Origin: a virus
DNA: 64,000 bases
Virus record (IMG/VR): IMGVR_UViG_3300042862_000163
Location: 50,521-114,520 of that record
Reading direction: 5' to 3' (one strand)
The notes under the pieces were generated by a model. That model worked only from the letters and a program-made list of their open reading frames with translations, had not been told where the DNA came from and ran no database searches. Shown piece after piece: positions 1 to 11,600 of the stretch (the first letter of the stretch is position 1; the number at the start of each line of letters is the position of its first letter). A program made the position numbers and the translations under genes.

Positions 1-3000
1 TAAACAATAGATCTTTCAATAATAGAGAAGCAGAAGGTATATATGAAACTATTAGAAGAATTGCTAATCAAACTGTAGAACAATCTAATACAGGACAAGC
101 AATAAGTTTCAATAGACAATTTACTAAGTTTTTACAAAATGTATTGTATTGGAAATCAAAAGCTGATACAGCATCTCCAAACCAAATTGGTATAGATGTT
201 AATACATTGAGTTTAAATCTTGGTAATAAAAGTTTTCCATTAGCTGAAATAGATAATTATAAAAAAGAAATAATTGATCATTTAACAGATACTGAAACAT
301 TCAACAGTATTAATACTAAAACATTAACTGATTTACAATCAGCTCCTTTTGAAGAGTGGTATATAAACCAAGAAGGAAACTTTGTTTCAAGTAAATGGGC
401 AAACTACCAAACATATTTATTATCTAGTACATATCCAAGTGGTAAAGCTAGACCAATAGGTGATACACCTCTTTCCACTTCTATAGCTAAGCCTACAGAA
501 GCAATTCCTTATTCTTTTCAACAAAGATATTCTACAATAACACAACCAGATGATTTTAATGTACAAGTAATTGTTGCTACTGCAAAAAAAGAAGAAAAGA
601 AAGAAGAAGCTCCTGCACCAAAAACATTTGAATTTAAAGCTGGTCCTGTAGAATATACATCACAGGAAGATGCTGATGGTAATTTTATTGTTGAAGTGGA
701 AAGAAATGCAACAACAAAAGCTGTAGCTGCTGATACAAATTCTTTAGATGTAGTAATTAATGCATTAAAGGCTGCTGACAAATTTGATGCTTCTATTCCA
801 AAAGGGCAAGAAGAAACATATGTTACAGATTTTATGGCTATGCAAATAGCTGCTTCATTAAAAGCTGAGAATTTAAAACAACAAGAAGCTCCAGTAGCTG
901 AAGAAGTGGTACAACCAATGGCTCCACCAGAAGTTGTAGCTCAACAAGATATAGAAAAAAGAAAAACAAAAGTTATATCTTCTGAAGTTGTAGAAAAAGG
1001 AAGTAGAAAAGGTCAAACAAGAACTGTGACACAAACTAATTCTATAGAAGAAGTAGAAGGTACGCTTGTAAGTGTAACAGAGTATGAAGCAAAAGTTGGA
1101 GACACTACCGTAACATTAGGAGGGAAAACAATGACTGTTAAAGAATTTAAAGAAGAGTTTCCCTTAGATGAAGATTATGAAGGAATATTTGAAGGTCTGG
1201 ATGATGATGCAAAAATTACAGTAAGAAAAGTAAAAAGAACTCCTACTAATTCAAGATTTGATAGTATTGTAAGTATTATGTCTGCCGAGTTTGGTAAAAT
1301 GGATGTAGGTACTAAAAAAAATGATAATACTTATAATGCAGAACTAGCTGCTTTAGAAGGTGGTGAAGAAACAAATATAGGTAAAGAGATTATAGCTGTT
1401 GCTCCTTTCAATAAAGGAACCATCACTGGTAAAATAGTAAGTGTAATAGAAAACAAAGCTAAAAAAGGATTGTATTCTATTATATTAGATAATGGAGAAA
1501 GAGTTTCAGGAAGTTTTGAAGACAATAAATTTACTTGGATAAAAGAAGAAGAAACTCCTCCTAGTGAATTTCCTAGTGGAGATTTTAGAAGAGTTGGTTT
1601 AAATGATAAAGATAGAATGACTGATGCTGACTTTGAAATATTCAAAGAATGGGCAGCAGAAACGCTTCCTTTGATTCCATGGGAAGATTTAGAACACATG
1701 ATTACAATTAGCCCTAATGAAAAAGCTTGGGGTGTATTTGAAAATGGTGTAGCTAAATTTGTTAAAGGAGGTCTTAGAGGTACTGAGTATCATGAAGTTA
1801 TGGAAGCTGTTTGGAAAGGTTTATTAACATCTGAACAAAGACAAGCTCTTCTTAATGAATTTAAAAATAAAAATGGATTTTTTACAGATAGACAAACAGG
1901 TAAAAAGATTCCTTTTCTTGAAGCTACTGACTTACAAGCTAAAGAAAGAATAATGGATGACTTTTCTGATTTTAGACTTGGTAAAATTCCAGCTAGATCA
2001 TTAGGAGAATTTGTTCGTAGATTATTTAATAAAATATTAAACTTCTTTAAAACTTTTAATAATAAACCTTCTCTAAAACAAGAATTATTTGAAGCTATTA
2101 ATGCAGGTAAGTTTAAAGAAAAAGCATTATCTCCTGAATCAATAACTTCTGCTCCTGAATATAGAACTGTAGAAGACTTAACTGTACAACAAGCCAATAA
2201 CTTTGTACAAGATATATTAGCTAGAGCTTCTGGTATATTATTTAGAGATGGAGAAAAAGGATTATTATTTAATCCTCAAGGAATTACTGGTACAGAAATG
2301 TTTAATAAAGTTGAAGAAATGTATATTAAAGAAGGTAGAAGACAATTACTTTCTGATAATGCATGGGAACAACTTAAAGAAAGAGTTAAAGATAAATTAA
2401 GAATACAAGGAATCAACTTTAACGAGGAAGAAGTTCATAATATAAACAATGATGAAACAAATAAAAATGATTATGTTTCTGATCCATTCACTGTAGAAGG
2501 TAAAAAGAGTGCTACACCAGCTGTTAAGTTTTTATTATCTACACAAATTGAAAGAGAATCTACTAATCAAGAAAGTGCTATTACATTAAATACACCACCT
2601 CCTAGTTATTCTGAAATGAAGGTAAAAGGATTTCCTATTAAAGGATATAAACTTATGGACTATAGTAGAACATTTGCTACATTATTAGATAAACTTTCTA
2701 ATTCATCAAGTGTTTCTAAATTTACAGATAAGTTATTTAACCTAGCCCAGGATGATGCTAACTATGTAGGTGTGTTTCAAAAAATTGGTGGTAAAGATAA
2801 AGTGATTCCATTCAGTGAGTTTAAAGCTAATGACTGGAGATTGTTTATTGATTTCATGCAAACATTTGCTAGACAGAAACCAGATGCATTAATTCAATAC
2901 AAATCTATTGACAGTGTTCACACTGGTGCAGCTAATCTATTTACTGCTAATAAACAAACACAACAGTATTGGATGGAGAATATAAAAACTTTAGCCAAAG

Positions 3001-6000
3001 GAACAGGAACTATTGTTAATTTTAATAACAAGACTTACACAATAGATCAAGAAGCTCTTCAATCAATGCCTTTAAGAAAATCTAAAGACATGGTTGCATT
3101 CTTAAATGCTATCGGTATAGAGTTTGATCTTGATACATATAATAAATTAAAGTCTTATCAGAAAACAGGTAAAAATGGCTTTAATGAACAAGTACAAAGT
3201 ATATATGCATTCTTTGGTAGTAATAATAATTTGATGAGCATATCAGGTAAGACACTTGATATCGATGGACCATTAAGTAGATTAGCTGAATTATATAATA
3301 CAGTTAACAATCCTTCACAAGAAAGTACATACTTTGGTGTGGAGAATCAACGTATTGGTGCATTTTCAGAAAATAATGCTCCATCTATATTTGAAAATGA
3401 ATTTAATGAAGCAGATACATTAACTGAATTAAAACAAACAAGAACTGAACTTAATGATATATTCTCTGCAGGTAGTCAAGTATTGAAAGAGGGTGGTTTG
3501 TTTTATGATAAAGATGGTAAACAAATAAAAGAATTCAAATTATCTTATATACAAGGAGAAGATAATCAAGATACTGATAAAGGAACTTCTACATCTAAAT
3601 TAAAAATTGGAGATAGATATACATTAGAGATTAATCAAAATCTTAATGGTAAATATTATATATTGATGCCTGCTGATGGATCTACAGAATGGATGATGAA
3701 CATAGGTAACAATGTTTCATTTGATTCTATAGCAGCTGGATCATATACAGACATCAATGCTATATTCAAGGGATACTTGATGGATGACATTAATTTAGCT
3801 TTAGATTATAAAACTAGAGAAAAACTATTAAATGTTGGTGATAAAGCAAAAGAGTTACGTTTCTTCAAAGATATATTAGCTGATGAGCAATTAGAAGCAA
3901 TCAATAAAATGATTGAGGATAATGAATCATTAGATGATATTAAAAAATACATAGATACAAACATAGGTGCTATTAATAATTCTGTAAAAGAATTTATTGA
4001 TGGTATGAATGTAGGAACAAAGAATGTATTAGTAGAAAACAAGAAAATTGTAGTAGGAGAAAAAACATCTAAGTATTTAGATTTAGATGGTAACTTTGCT
4101 AAAGCTAATTCATTAAATAAAAATGCATTAACAGAAAAATCTGTTAATGATATAATTAATTTTGCTAATGTAAATTATATTATTGCTAATATAGAATATC
4201 ATAAGATTTTATTTGGTGATCCTTATCAATTTGCTGTTAAGAAAGATGGGTCTTTAGATCAAACTAAACGTATCAAATCTTGGTTATCTCCTAGAAGAAC
4301 TACATTTGATTCTGCTGAGTTTAATACATTCTTAAATAACAATGCAAATGAAACTGATGGTATTAAAGTAGATGAATATGTATATGATGCTAAAACTAAT
4401 ACATGGACTGGAGACTTAGGTGGTCACAAATTTAAATCTCATACTAATACTATAACTATTAAAGATGTTACTACAGCAGGTAGCTTAGCTAATATCAATA
4501 AATTGTTTGGTGATAATAATGAAGCAGATGCTGTATCATGGTTGATGGATACTACTCACAGAGAAGTTAAACTTAAAAATAAACAATGGGATTTAGAAGG
4601 ACCAGAAGAAAAATTCTTTCAATGGCAAATGGCTTTTACAAGAACAAATCTTCCTGGATATAAGTATTCAAACTCTGCATTAGAAGCTCATGATAAAGCT
4701 TTGATGGAAACTGAAATGCCTAAACATAAACTTGAAATATTAAAACCAATTGTTACAGGTAATAAGTTTAATAAAAATAATTTTGATCAAGTGTTAGATA
4801 AGTTCTCTCAAGTACCTGTCTACTACAGTATGGTAAAAGGAACTAACCTTGAGAAACTTTATATACAAATGATGAAACAACAAATAGGATATGCTATTGT
4901 TGAATCAGGTAGAAAGGTGGGTACACAAGAAAAACATAGTCTTTATAATGGAGATGGTTCATTTAATACTGAAGCTTTTTCTGAAGAATCAATTGTACAA
5001 GTTCCATGGAAAGCTTATGGTATACAAGTAGAAACTGCTAGTAGTGATAATAAAACACAAACTAGAGGATCTCAGCTTACTAAGTTAGCTAGTATGGATA
5101 TATTTGATAATGGAGAAGCATCTAGTGTTGAAGCTGAAAAAGAATACAATAGAAATAAAGACATTCTTGATTTAATGCATTCTAATGGTTACAAAGAACT
5201 TCTTATTGATTTAGGTATAGAAGATCTTGGTACTGAGTTTGTAATGAAAGATGGTACATCTATATCAGAAACATTAATGAGAGAAATGTTAAGAAGAGAA
5301 GTATCAGATAATTCAAAAGATACTCTTGAACTTAATGAAGAAAATCAATTCATTATCCCATTTGAAGCATCCCCTTCTTATACACAGATTAGAAGTATTC
5401 TTTATTCTATGATAGATAAAGCTATTGGTTCTCCTAAAATGACTGGAGGAGCGCATGTACAAATGCCTGCAACAATGCTTGAATCTGCTACTAAAGGTAG
5501 AAGTATTGTTATGAAGAATGAGAAAGGAATTTGGGAGAAGATAACAAAAGAGAAGTATGCTACATTAAATGCTGCACAAAAAGCTAATGTTATGCTTACA
5601 GATGATACATTGAAATTTTACACAAGAACTGAAAAATGGTGTGAAGTTTATATGCCTCATTGGTTTAAAGATAAGTTCAAAGGTAAATTTAAAAATGATA
5701 GAGAATTATTAAACTATCTTAATGGTACAACAGAAGGAAAAGCTATTCTTTCTGGTATTGGATTTAGAATTCCTACACAAGCACTATCTTCTGTTGAGGT
5801 GTTTAGAGTGAAAGGGTTTCTTCCACAATACATGGGAGCAACAGTTGTTGTACCATCAGAAATTACTACTAAAGCAGGATCAGATTTTGATATTGATAAA
5901 TTGAACATGTATCTTAAATCTGTATATGTAGATAGTAAAGGTGACATCAAGTTAGTTAAGTATTTAGATTCTGAAGAAGCTACAAAAGAATTTTTTAGTA

Positions 6001-8603
6001 GAATATATGATGAAACTATTTTAAAAGATATACAAAAGATCAAAGACTCTGATGCATTTAGAGAAGAGTTGTATAACTTTCTTGATCCTACAAGAGTTGT
6101 TTCAGAAGTAGGAGCTATAAGACAACAAGTTTTTTATGATCAAAATGAAGCAATCATTAATGAGATTATATCACAAGCAGATGCTGCTGATAAAGATCCT
6201 GTAGATTACATCAATAATCAGATTCAAATGTTAGCTGGTAAAGAAGCCAAGTTAAATGCTAAATTATTAAATGATACATTAAGAAATAGATATGTTAAAG
6301 AGATGTATAAAAATTCTCTTGAGAATGAATACTATGATTCTCTTGAGAAACTTATAACATTACCAGAAAACTTTGATAGACTTATCTCTCCTATTGATGA
6401 TGCAGGATTAAAAAAATTAGCAGGTGAATTAGATACATTAAGACAAACTGATGAGACTAGTATTCCAAATAGAATTCTTAATAGAAACTTTATGACTTCT
6501 TTAAGAAACTCGTTTGTAATGGGTAAAAAATGGGTAGGTATTGTAGCTGTTAATATTACAAACCTTTCATTGAAACAAAAGAGTCAAGTGTACATTGATC
6601 CTAAAAGATTTCAACTTGTATCTTTAGATGATCAAGTGTTATTAGGAGATGGAACCATAGCTTTAAAACATAATACAACTAAAGTTAATGGTGAAGAGTT
6701 TGTATCTTTATCAGGAACTACAGTGAAAGATTCTACAGAATTAATATCTAACAGATTATCTGGATACGCAACTGCTGTAGTGGATGTAGCTAAAGATGAC
6801 TTTATTACTAGAATTATACAATCAGATCTTGTTATAGGTACATTTATGTTCCTTGAGAATATAGGTGCAGGAAGACAGACAGCTTTCTTCTTGAATCAAC
6901 CTATTATATCTGAGTATTTAAAAATTGTAAATGCTAACAATGCATCTAACTTATTTGATAAAAAGAACATCGAATTAGTTAAAGATAAGTTTGGATCAAA
7001 GGTTACATTTATTAAATCTAGCACAATAAATCTTGATAATTTAGAAAGTAATATTTCTGATTATTATTCTGATGTAAAATTTGATGAAACTAGAAATGCA
7101 GAACAGTTAAAGATATTCTCTGAATTCCTTAAGTATGCTAAAATGGCTGAATATAATTTCAGTTTTACACAAGCTACTAATTATGATACAAGTAGATTTG
7201 GATCTGGAGATATGTTTGCTAGAAAAGAATGGCAAACACAAGCAGCTAAGGATGTAAACATAATATCTTCTGTAGAAAATATACTTAATTCTACTTTTAT
7301 AGGTAAACAATCTAAGTTTATGTCTAAATCAATGCAAGCAATGAGTGCTGTATTTAATCTAGAAAGAGATGACTTGAGAATTATTACAGAAAGTATAATG
7401 AAGGTTTATGGTAAGAACAAGTATTTAAGTCAAGAGAATTTTAATAAAATTTCTAATAAAGCTAAAATGGCTTTCTTAGACTATATTATACAGACTAAGA
7501 CAGAATTGAGTGATAGAACATATGCATTACTTATCAATCCAAAGTCATGTGTTGCTGTTAAGTTAGAGAGAGCAAAAATAAGATATCCATTTATTCAAAT
7601 TCTAAAAGAGTTACAAGTTACTCCATCTGATAGAATAGATGGAGCTAAGAGTATTCAACTTAGAGTTAACGATAAATCTGCTGAAAGTGAAAACTTAAAT
7701 CAGGAAATGATGAGAGAGCTTAGAGATTACAATGAAGAAACAAAAGAACTATATAATGATATTGTATCAGTTGCTATCCTTCAAGGAAGTTATCAATCAG
7801 CAATATCTATAAAGAATATTATTCCTATTGAAGATTATTCTGCTATTGTAACTCCTGTTGTAACTTCTATATCTTCAACAGAATCATTAAAAGCATTCAG
7901 TGAAGGATTCTTTGAAAGAAATAATTTTGATGATCAATTGATTATGCCTAGAGTGATTCCTTTCTTTAAAGAGAAAGTAGAACCAGGTGATGATCCATTT
8001 TCAGAATATAGAAGATACACATCTGATTCATTTCCTACATTAGAAGGATTAGGTCTTGATACAATGGACAGACAAGTTATGCTTATTACAGATAAGTACA
8101 ATCAAAAAGCTATGAATAGTAATTATGTAGCTGTAAATAAAGTTACAAAACTTAAAGATGGTACAAGAGTAGATATAACAACAGGTACCACAGTTACTAA
8201 AAAAGACTATGCTGTAAGACTTTCTAAAGGAGATTATTCTCTAAATGATGTAATAGGATATAAAAGAGTTTTGCTTTCATCAGGAGAGCCATTGAGGATA
8301 TTTGATTACAATGGAAACTTGCAATCTGTATACAAAATGGTTAATCTTTATGGAGATGGTGCTAAGGCTTCAGAATATTACACAACATTTAGACCTTCTG
8401 TTATTGAAAATGGTACAATGCCAGTTAAAAGAGAAATAGAGGATAGAGATATTGTTAACTATTATGGTGGTGAAATTGCAAAAGAAACAGTATCTTTACC
8501 AACAGAAGCACCTACACAAATGACTGGACAACCTGAAGGAATATCACAAGAAGAATGGGATGGTTTATCTCAAGAAGAAAAAAATAAAATAAACGAATGT
8601 TAA
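1..8603 (+). CDS. Giant virion-associated RNA polymerase polyprotein (5' end outside window)
   Basis: The frame is open from base 3 with no stop, and the first candidate start inside the window is a weak TTG at 144, so the protein almost certainly begins upstream. At least 2819 residues are encoded. Counting from the TTG, residues 1914-1918 read DFDID inside SDFDIDKLNMY. This is the triple-Asp metal motif of the crAss-like phage RNA polymerase, which is co-packaged and injected to transcribe early genes (family knowledge). Residues about 150-300 are a charged, Pro/Glu-rich linker. Around residue 550 is EYHEVMEAVW, a degenerate zincin-like patch (HExxE). The end is followed one base later by the next giant gene. 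The polymerase call is strong. The roles of the flanking domains are unknown. Confidence 0.85.
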   Translation, partial: NNRSFNNREAEGIYETIRRIANQTVEQSNTGQAISFNRQFTKFLQNVLYWKSKADTASPNQIGIDVNTLSLNLGNKSFPLAEIDNYKKEIIDHLTDTETFNSINTKTLTDLQSAPFEEWYINQEGNFVSSKWANYQTYLLSSTYPSGKARPIGDTPLSTSIAKPTEAIPYSFQQRYSTITQPDDFNVQVIVATAKKEEKKEEAPAPKTFEFKAGPVEYTSQEDADGNFIVEVERNATTKAVAADTNSLDVVINALKAADKFDASIPKGQEETYVTDFMAMQIAASLKAENLKQQEAPVAEEVVQPMAPPEVVAQQDIEKRKTKVISSEVVEKGSRKGQTRTVTQTNSIEEVEGTLVSVTEYEAKVGDTTVTLGGKTMTVKEFKEEFPLDEDYEGIFEGLDDDAKITVRKVKRTPTNSRFDSIVSIMSAEFGKMDVGTKKNDNTYNAELAALEGGEETNIGKEIIAVAPFNKGTITGKIVSVIENKAKKGLYSIILDNGERVSGSFEDNKFTWIKEEETPPSEFPSGDFRRVGLNDKDRMTDADFEIFKEWAAETLPLIPWEDLEHMITISPNEKAWGVFENGVAKFVKGGLRGTEYHEVMEAVWKGLLTSEQRQALLNEFKNKNGFFTDRQTGKKIPFLEATDLQAKERIMDDFSDFRLGKIPARSLGEFVRRLFNKILNFFKTFNNKPSLKQELFEAINAGKFKEKALSPESITSAPEYRTVEDLTVQQANNFVQDILARASGILFRDGEKGLLFNPQGITGTEMFNKVEEMYIKEGRRQLLSDNAWEQLKERVKDKLRIQGINFNEEEVHNINNDETNKNDYVSDPFTVEGKKSATPAVKFLLSTQIERESTNQESAITLNTPPPSYSEMKVKGFPIKGYKLMDYSRTFATLLDKLSNSSSVSKFTDKLFNLAQDDANYVGVFQKIGGKDKVIPFSEFKANDWRLFIDFMQTFARQKPDALIQYKSIDSVHTGAANLFTANKQTQQYWMENIKTLAKGTGTIVNFNNKTYTIDQEALQSMPLRKSKDMVAFLNAIGIEFDLDTYNKLKSYQKTGKNGFNEQVQSIYAFFGSNNNLMSISGKTLDIDGPLSRLAELYNTVNNPSQESTYFGVENQRIGAFSENNAPSIFENEFNEADTLTELKQTRTELNDIFSAGSQVLKEGGLFYDKDGKQIKEFKLSYIQGEDNQDTDKGTSTSKLKIGDRYTLEINQNLNGKYYILMPADGSTEWMMNIGNNVSFDSIAAGSYTDINAIFKGYLMDDINLALDYKTREKLLNVGDKAKELRFFKDILADEQLEAINKMIEDNESLDDIKKYIDTNIGAINNSVKEFIDGMNVGTKNVLVENKKIVVGEKTSKYLDLDGNFAKANSLNKNALTEKSVNDIINFANVNYIIANIEYHKILFGDPYQFAVKKDGSLDQTKRIKSWLSPRRTTFDSAEFNTFLNNNANETDGIKVDEYVYDAKTNTWTGDLGGHKFKSHTNTITIKDVTTAGSLANINKLFGDNNEADAVSWLMDTTHREVKLKNKQWDLEGPEEKFFQWQMAFTRTNLPGYKYSNSALEAHDKALMETEMPKHKLEILKPIVTGNKFNKNNFDQVLDKFSQVPVYYSMVKGTNLEKLYIQMMKQQIGYAIVESGRKVGTQEKHSLYNGDGSFNTEAFSEESIVQVPWKAYGIQVETASSDNKTQTRGSQLTKLASMDIFDNGEASSVEAEKEYNRNKDILDLMHSNGYKELLIDLGIEDLGTEFVMKDGTSISETLMREMLRREVSDNSKDTLELNEENQFIIPFEASPSYTQIRSILYSMIDKAIGSPKMTGGAHVQMPATMLESATKGRSIVMKNEKGIWEKITKEKYATLNAAQKANVMLTDDTLKFYTRTEKWCEVYMPHWFKDKFKGKFKNDRELLNYLNGTTEGKAILSGIGFRIPTQALSSVEVFRVKGFLPQYMGATVVVPSEITTKAGSDFDIDKLNMYLKSVYVDSKGDIKLVKYLDSEEATKEFFSRIYDETILKDIQKIKDSDAFREELYNFLDPTRVVSEVGAIRQQVFYDQNEAIINEIISQADAADKDPVDYINNQIQMLAGKEAKLNAKLLNDTLRNRYVKEMYKNSLENEYYDSLEKLITLPENFDRLISPIDDAGLKKLAGELDTLRQTDETSIPNRILNRNFMTSLRNSFVMGKKWVGIVAVNITNLSLKQKSQVYIDPKRFQLVSLDDQVLLGDGTIALKHNTTKVNGEEFVSLSGTTVKDSTELISNRLSGYATAVVDVAKDDFITRIIQSDLVIGTFMFLENIGAGRQTAFFLNQPIISEYLKIVNANNASNLFDKKNIELVKDKFGSKVTFIKSSTINLDNLESNISDYYSDVKFDETRNAEQLKIFSEFLKYAKMAEYNFSFTQATNYDTSRFGSGDMFARKEWQTQAAKDVNIISSVENILNSTFIGKQSKFMSKSMQAMSAVFNLERDDLRIITESIMKVYGKNKYLSQENFNKISNKAKMAFLDYIIQTKTELSDRTYALLINPKSCVAVKLERAKIRYPFIQILKELQVTPSDRIDGAKSIQLRVNDKSAESENLNQEMMRELRDYNEETKELYNDIVSVAILQGSYQSAISIKNIIPIEDYSAIVTPVVTSISSTESLKAFSEGFFERNNFDDQLIMPRVIPFFKEKVEPGDDPFSEYRRYTSDSFPTLEGLGLDTMDRQVMLITDKYNQKAMNSNYVAVNKVTKLKDGTRVDITTGTTVTKKDYAVRLSKGDYSLNDVIGYKRVLLSSGEPLRIFDYNGNLQSVYKMVNLYGDGAKASEYYTTFRPSVIENGTMPVKREIEDRDIVNYYGGEIAKETVSLPTEAPTQMTGQPEGISQEEWDGLSQEEKNKINEC

Positions 8604-8604
8604 T

Positions 8605-11600
8605 ATGGCACATTGTGTAAATAGAAGTTCTCCAGAATTTATAGCATTAGCTGAACAATCTAATATCAATCCAATAATTCTTGCTGCAAAGGTTTCTTTG
8701 TGGCAGGAAGTTAATGGTTTAGATAATTTTCCTGCATTAGAAAATATAGTAAAATCTACAGAAGAAAAAACTATACCACAAACTGCATCACCACAAACCC
8801 TTGCATTAATAAAAGATTTTATTAAACGTATTGGTGTTGATGCAAAATCAATGCAAAATATTGTAGTGAATGGCGTTAAGCAAGATGCTAATGGTGTGGC
8901 ATTGCTTATGCAAAAACTTATTCAAGTAGTAGAGGGTACAGAAGCACAATCTCTTCCTGAAGAAGCTATGCACTTTGCTGTAGCTATTATTAAACAAACC
9001 AACCCTAAGTTGTATAAAAAATTGATGAGTGAAATAAATAACTATCAATTAAAGAATGAAGTGTTTGAAACTTATGGTAGTGATCCAGGATATCAATTAG
9101 ATGGTAAACCAGATGTTATTAAACTTAAAGAAGAAGCTATTGCTAAAGTGTTAGTTGAAACTATAATTAACAATAATGAAAACAACCCTGAAAAACTAGA
9201 GCTTATAGCTAAATCACAATCATGGTGGAATGATATTATAGATTATTTTAAAAACTTATTCATGAAAAGTGGATTTGATAAACTGTCTATGAATATTATT
9301 TCAGGAAAGAATATAGGAACAGCTGAAGATATTAGAGAAGAGGAAGGTACATTCTTTTTACAAAAATCTAGACAAGAACAATTAGTTAGTAGTATAAAAG
9401 AAATATCTGATAGAATAAGTTTAGATACAGTTAAGAATGATGCTGGTGGAGAAGATTCAAAATATTTTATTGATGGTAAAGAAATCAAATGGAGAGTTAG
9501 TAATATAACTAAAACTTGGTATGATATATTACGTAGAGATAAAGCATTGAATGATTCTGAATTTAAAAAAGCAGTTAACACATTAAAGGCTGACAAAGGA
9601 ACTGCTTTACATAAAGATACGGAACATGCTATGTCTATTCTTACTGATGATAGTGGTAAATTAAGAAGTAGAGAAGAGCTAAATGACATTATAGCTAATG
9701 ATAATCATGTATCATTTGGAGATCCAAACAATAATGATATGTATCATCTCTTGAGAGATAATCTAAGAGCTCGTATGGAATCATTTCCTAAAGATACTAT
9801 ATTCATGTCTGAAGTTACAATATACGATGCTAAAAGAGATTTAGCAGGCACCGTAGATTTTTTAGCTATTACACCTACAGGAAAGATTAATATATTAGAT
9901 TGGAAATTTATTGGACTTGATACAGCTAAGTTTAAAGATATTCCTTGGTACAACGTTGCTTCTTGGAATAGACAAATGAATCAGTATAAAACTATAATTA
10001 AAGATAATTATGGTGTAGAAAATAAAGATTTTGAACAAACAAGAATGATTCCTATCAAAGCTGTTTATTCAGAAGCTAATGCAAAAACAGGAGCACTTCC
10101 TAATTTATTAAATGTAATAATAGGAGATGTTAATGTTAAAAATATTAAAGAAGATTATTTAATACCTGTTCCAGCTCCTGGAGAAAAAGTTATTATAGAA
10201 AACGATGTTGCAGCAAGTAAAAAAATTAATTTATTATTAGATAAATTGAATGATGTGTATGCAAAACTTTCTGAACAAAAAGCATTACCATCTGAAAGAC
10301 TTAATAAATCTGAACAATTAAATGCTTTATATTCTGCAATTAGACAATTGCAAATGAAACAAGACATAGGACCTTTGTTATATCAAGCTAAAGTGTTGAA
10401 TGTGCAGATCCAAGGAATTATAGAAACATACAATACTAAATTCAAAGATGTAGATAGAGAAACTTTAAAAGGTGATGAAGTAGAAGATTTCACAAAAACA
10501 ATGTTAGTAGCAGAAGATGCTTTACAACATTATACAACTTTGGATTTAGATTTAGATTTTCTTTTTGAAGGAAAAACTACTGATGAAGAAAAAGCTTTAA
10601 AAGAAGAATTAAGAGAAACAGCTTATCAATCTAGAAAACTTAAAGAAACATTAGGTGAGTTATTTACAGAATTCACTGTAGATAATATTGGAGGTACAGA
10701 AAAAGGAGAGAAAGTTGTAAAAGATATATTTTCTAAATGGTTAGGAACAACTTCTACTATACAGATTAAAAGTGTTCAAGATTTATTCAAAATGGCTAAT
10801 GCAGCATTTGGACGTGCTGGTATGGATACACAATCAGAAGTTAAGAAATTAACAGAATTAAAAAAATCTTTTCAAGCATGGGCAAGTAACAAAGGTCTTA
10901 CATCTAAAAATATGTTTTCTCTTATTAAGAAAAAAGGAGAGAATGAATTAATAGACCAATATCAAAACGAATTTTACAAAACATTAACTTCTAAGATAGA
11001 AGCAAAAGATTTTGATTGGATAAGAGATAATGTTGATGTAGATGCATATAAAGAATATTTAGAAGAAAAATTAAAGACAGAATATAAAAGGATAGAAGAT
11101 AAATCTAGAGTTGGTTCAGAAGAAGAGAATTATAATGCAGTGACTAGAGAACAATTTGAAGCTAAGAACTTATATGACATATCTACACCTAAATCTGTGG
11201 GATGGTTGCTATATAATGATATTAAGAATTTCCCAGTTGAAACTTGGGAATCTAAAGAATGGAAAGAATTACATGCTAAAGATACCAATGGTAATTATAT
11301 AAATAAACCAGCTTTAGATTTTTATAATTATATTATAGAAAGAAATAATGAATATGCAAAAATAGGATATATACAAGATAAAACAGCTAGAACATTTCTT
11401 CCATGGGTTAGAAAAGGTTTTACAGAAAAACTTATATTTGGTGGAAACATAACAGTAGGAGAACAGTTTTTAAAAAGTATATCAGTTGATCCTGATGAAG
11501 TCGGATTTGGTTCTTTTGATCCAATTTCAGGAAAAATAATAAATAAGATTCCTAGATATCTAGTAAGTAAATTTGAAGAAGAGGCATCAGAAGATTTATT

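Noticed and set aside
144-146. TTG at 144 as the true start of the RNA polymerase gene
   Set aside because: The frame is open to the window edge and no gap or start signal precedes it.
1331-2197. Minus-strand ORFs of 122 and 135 aa within the polymerase gene
   Set aside because: They are shadows of the plus-strand coding frame, Ser/Leu-rich with no family pattern or spacing to neighbours.
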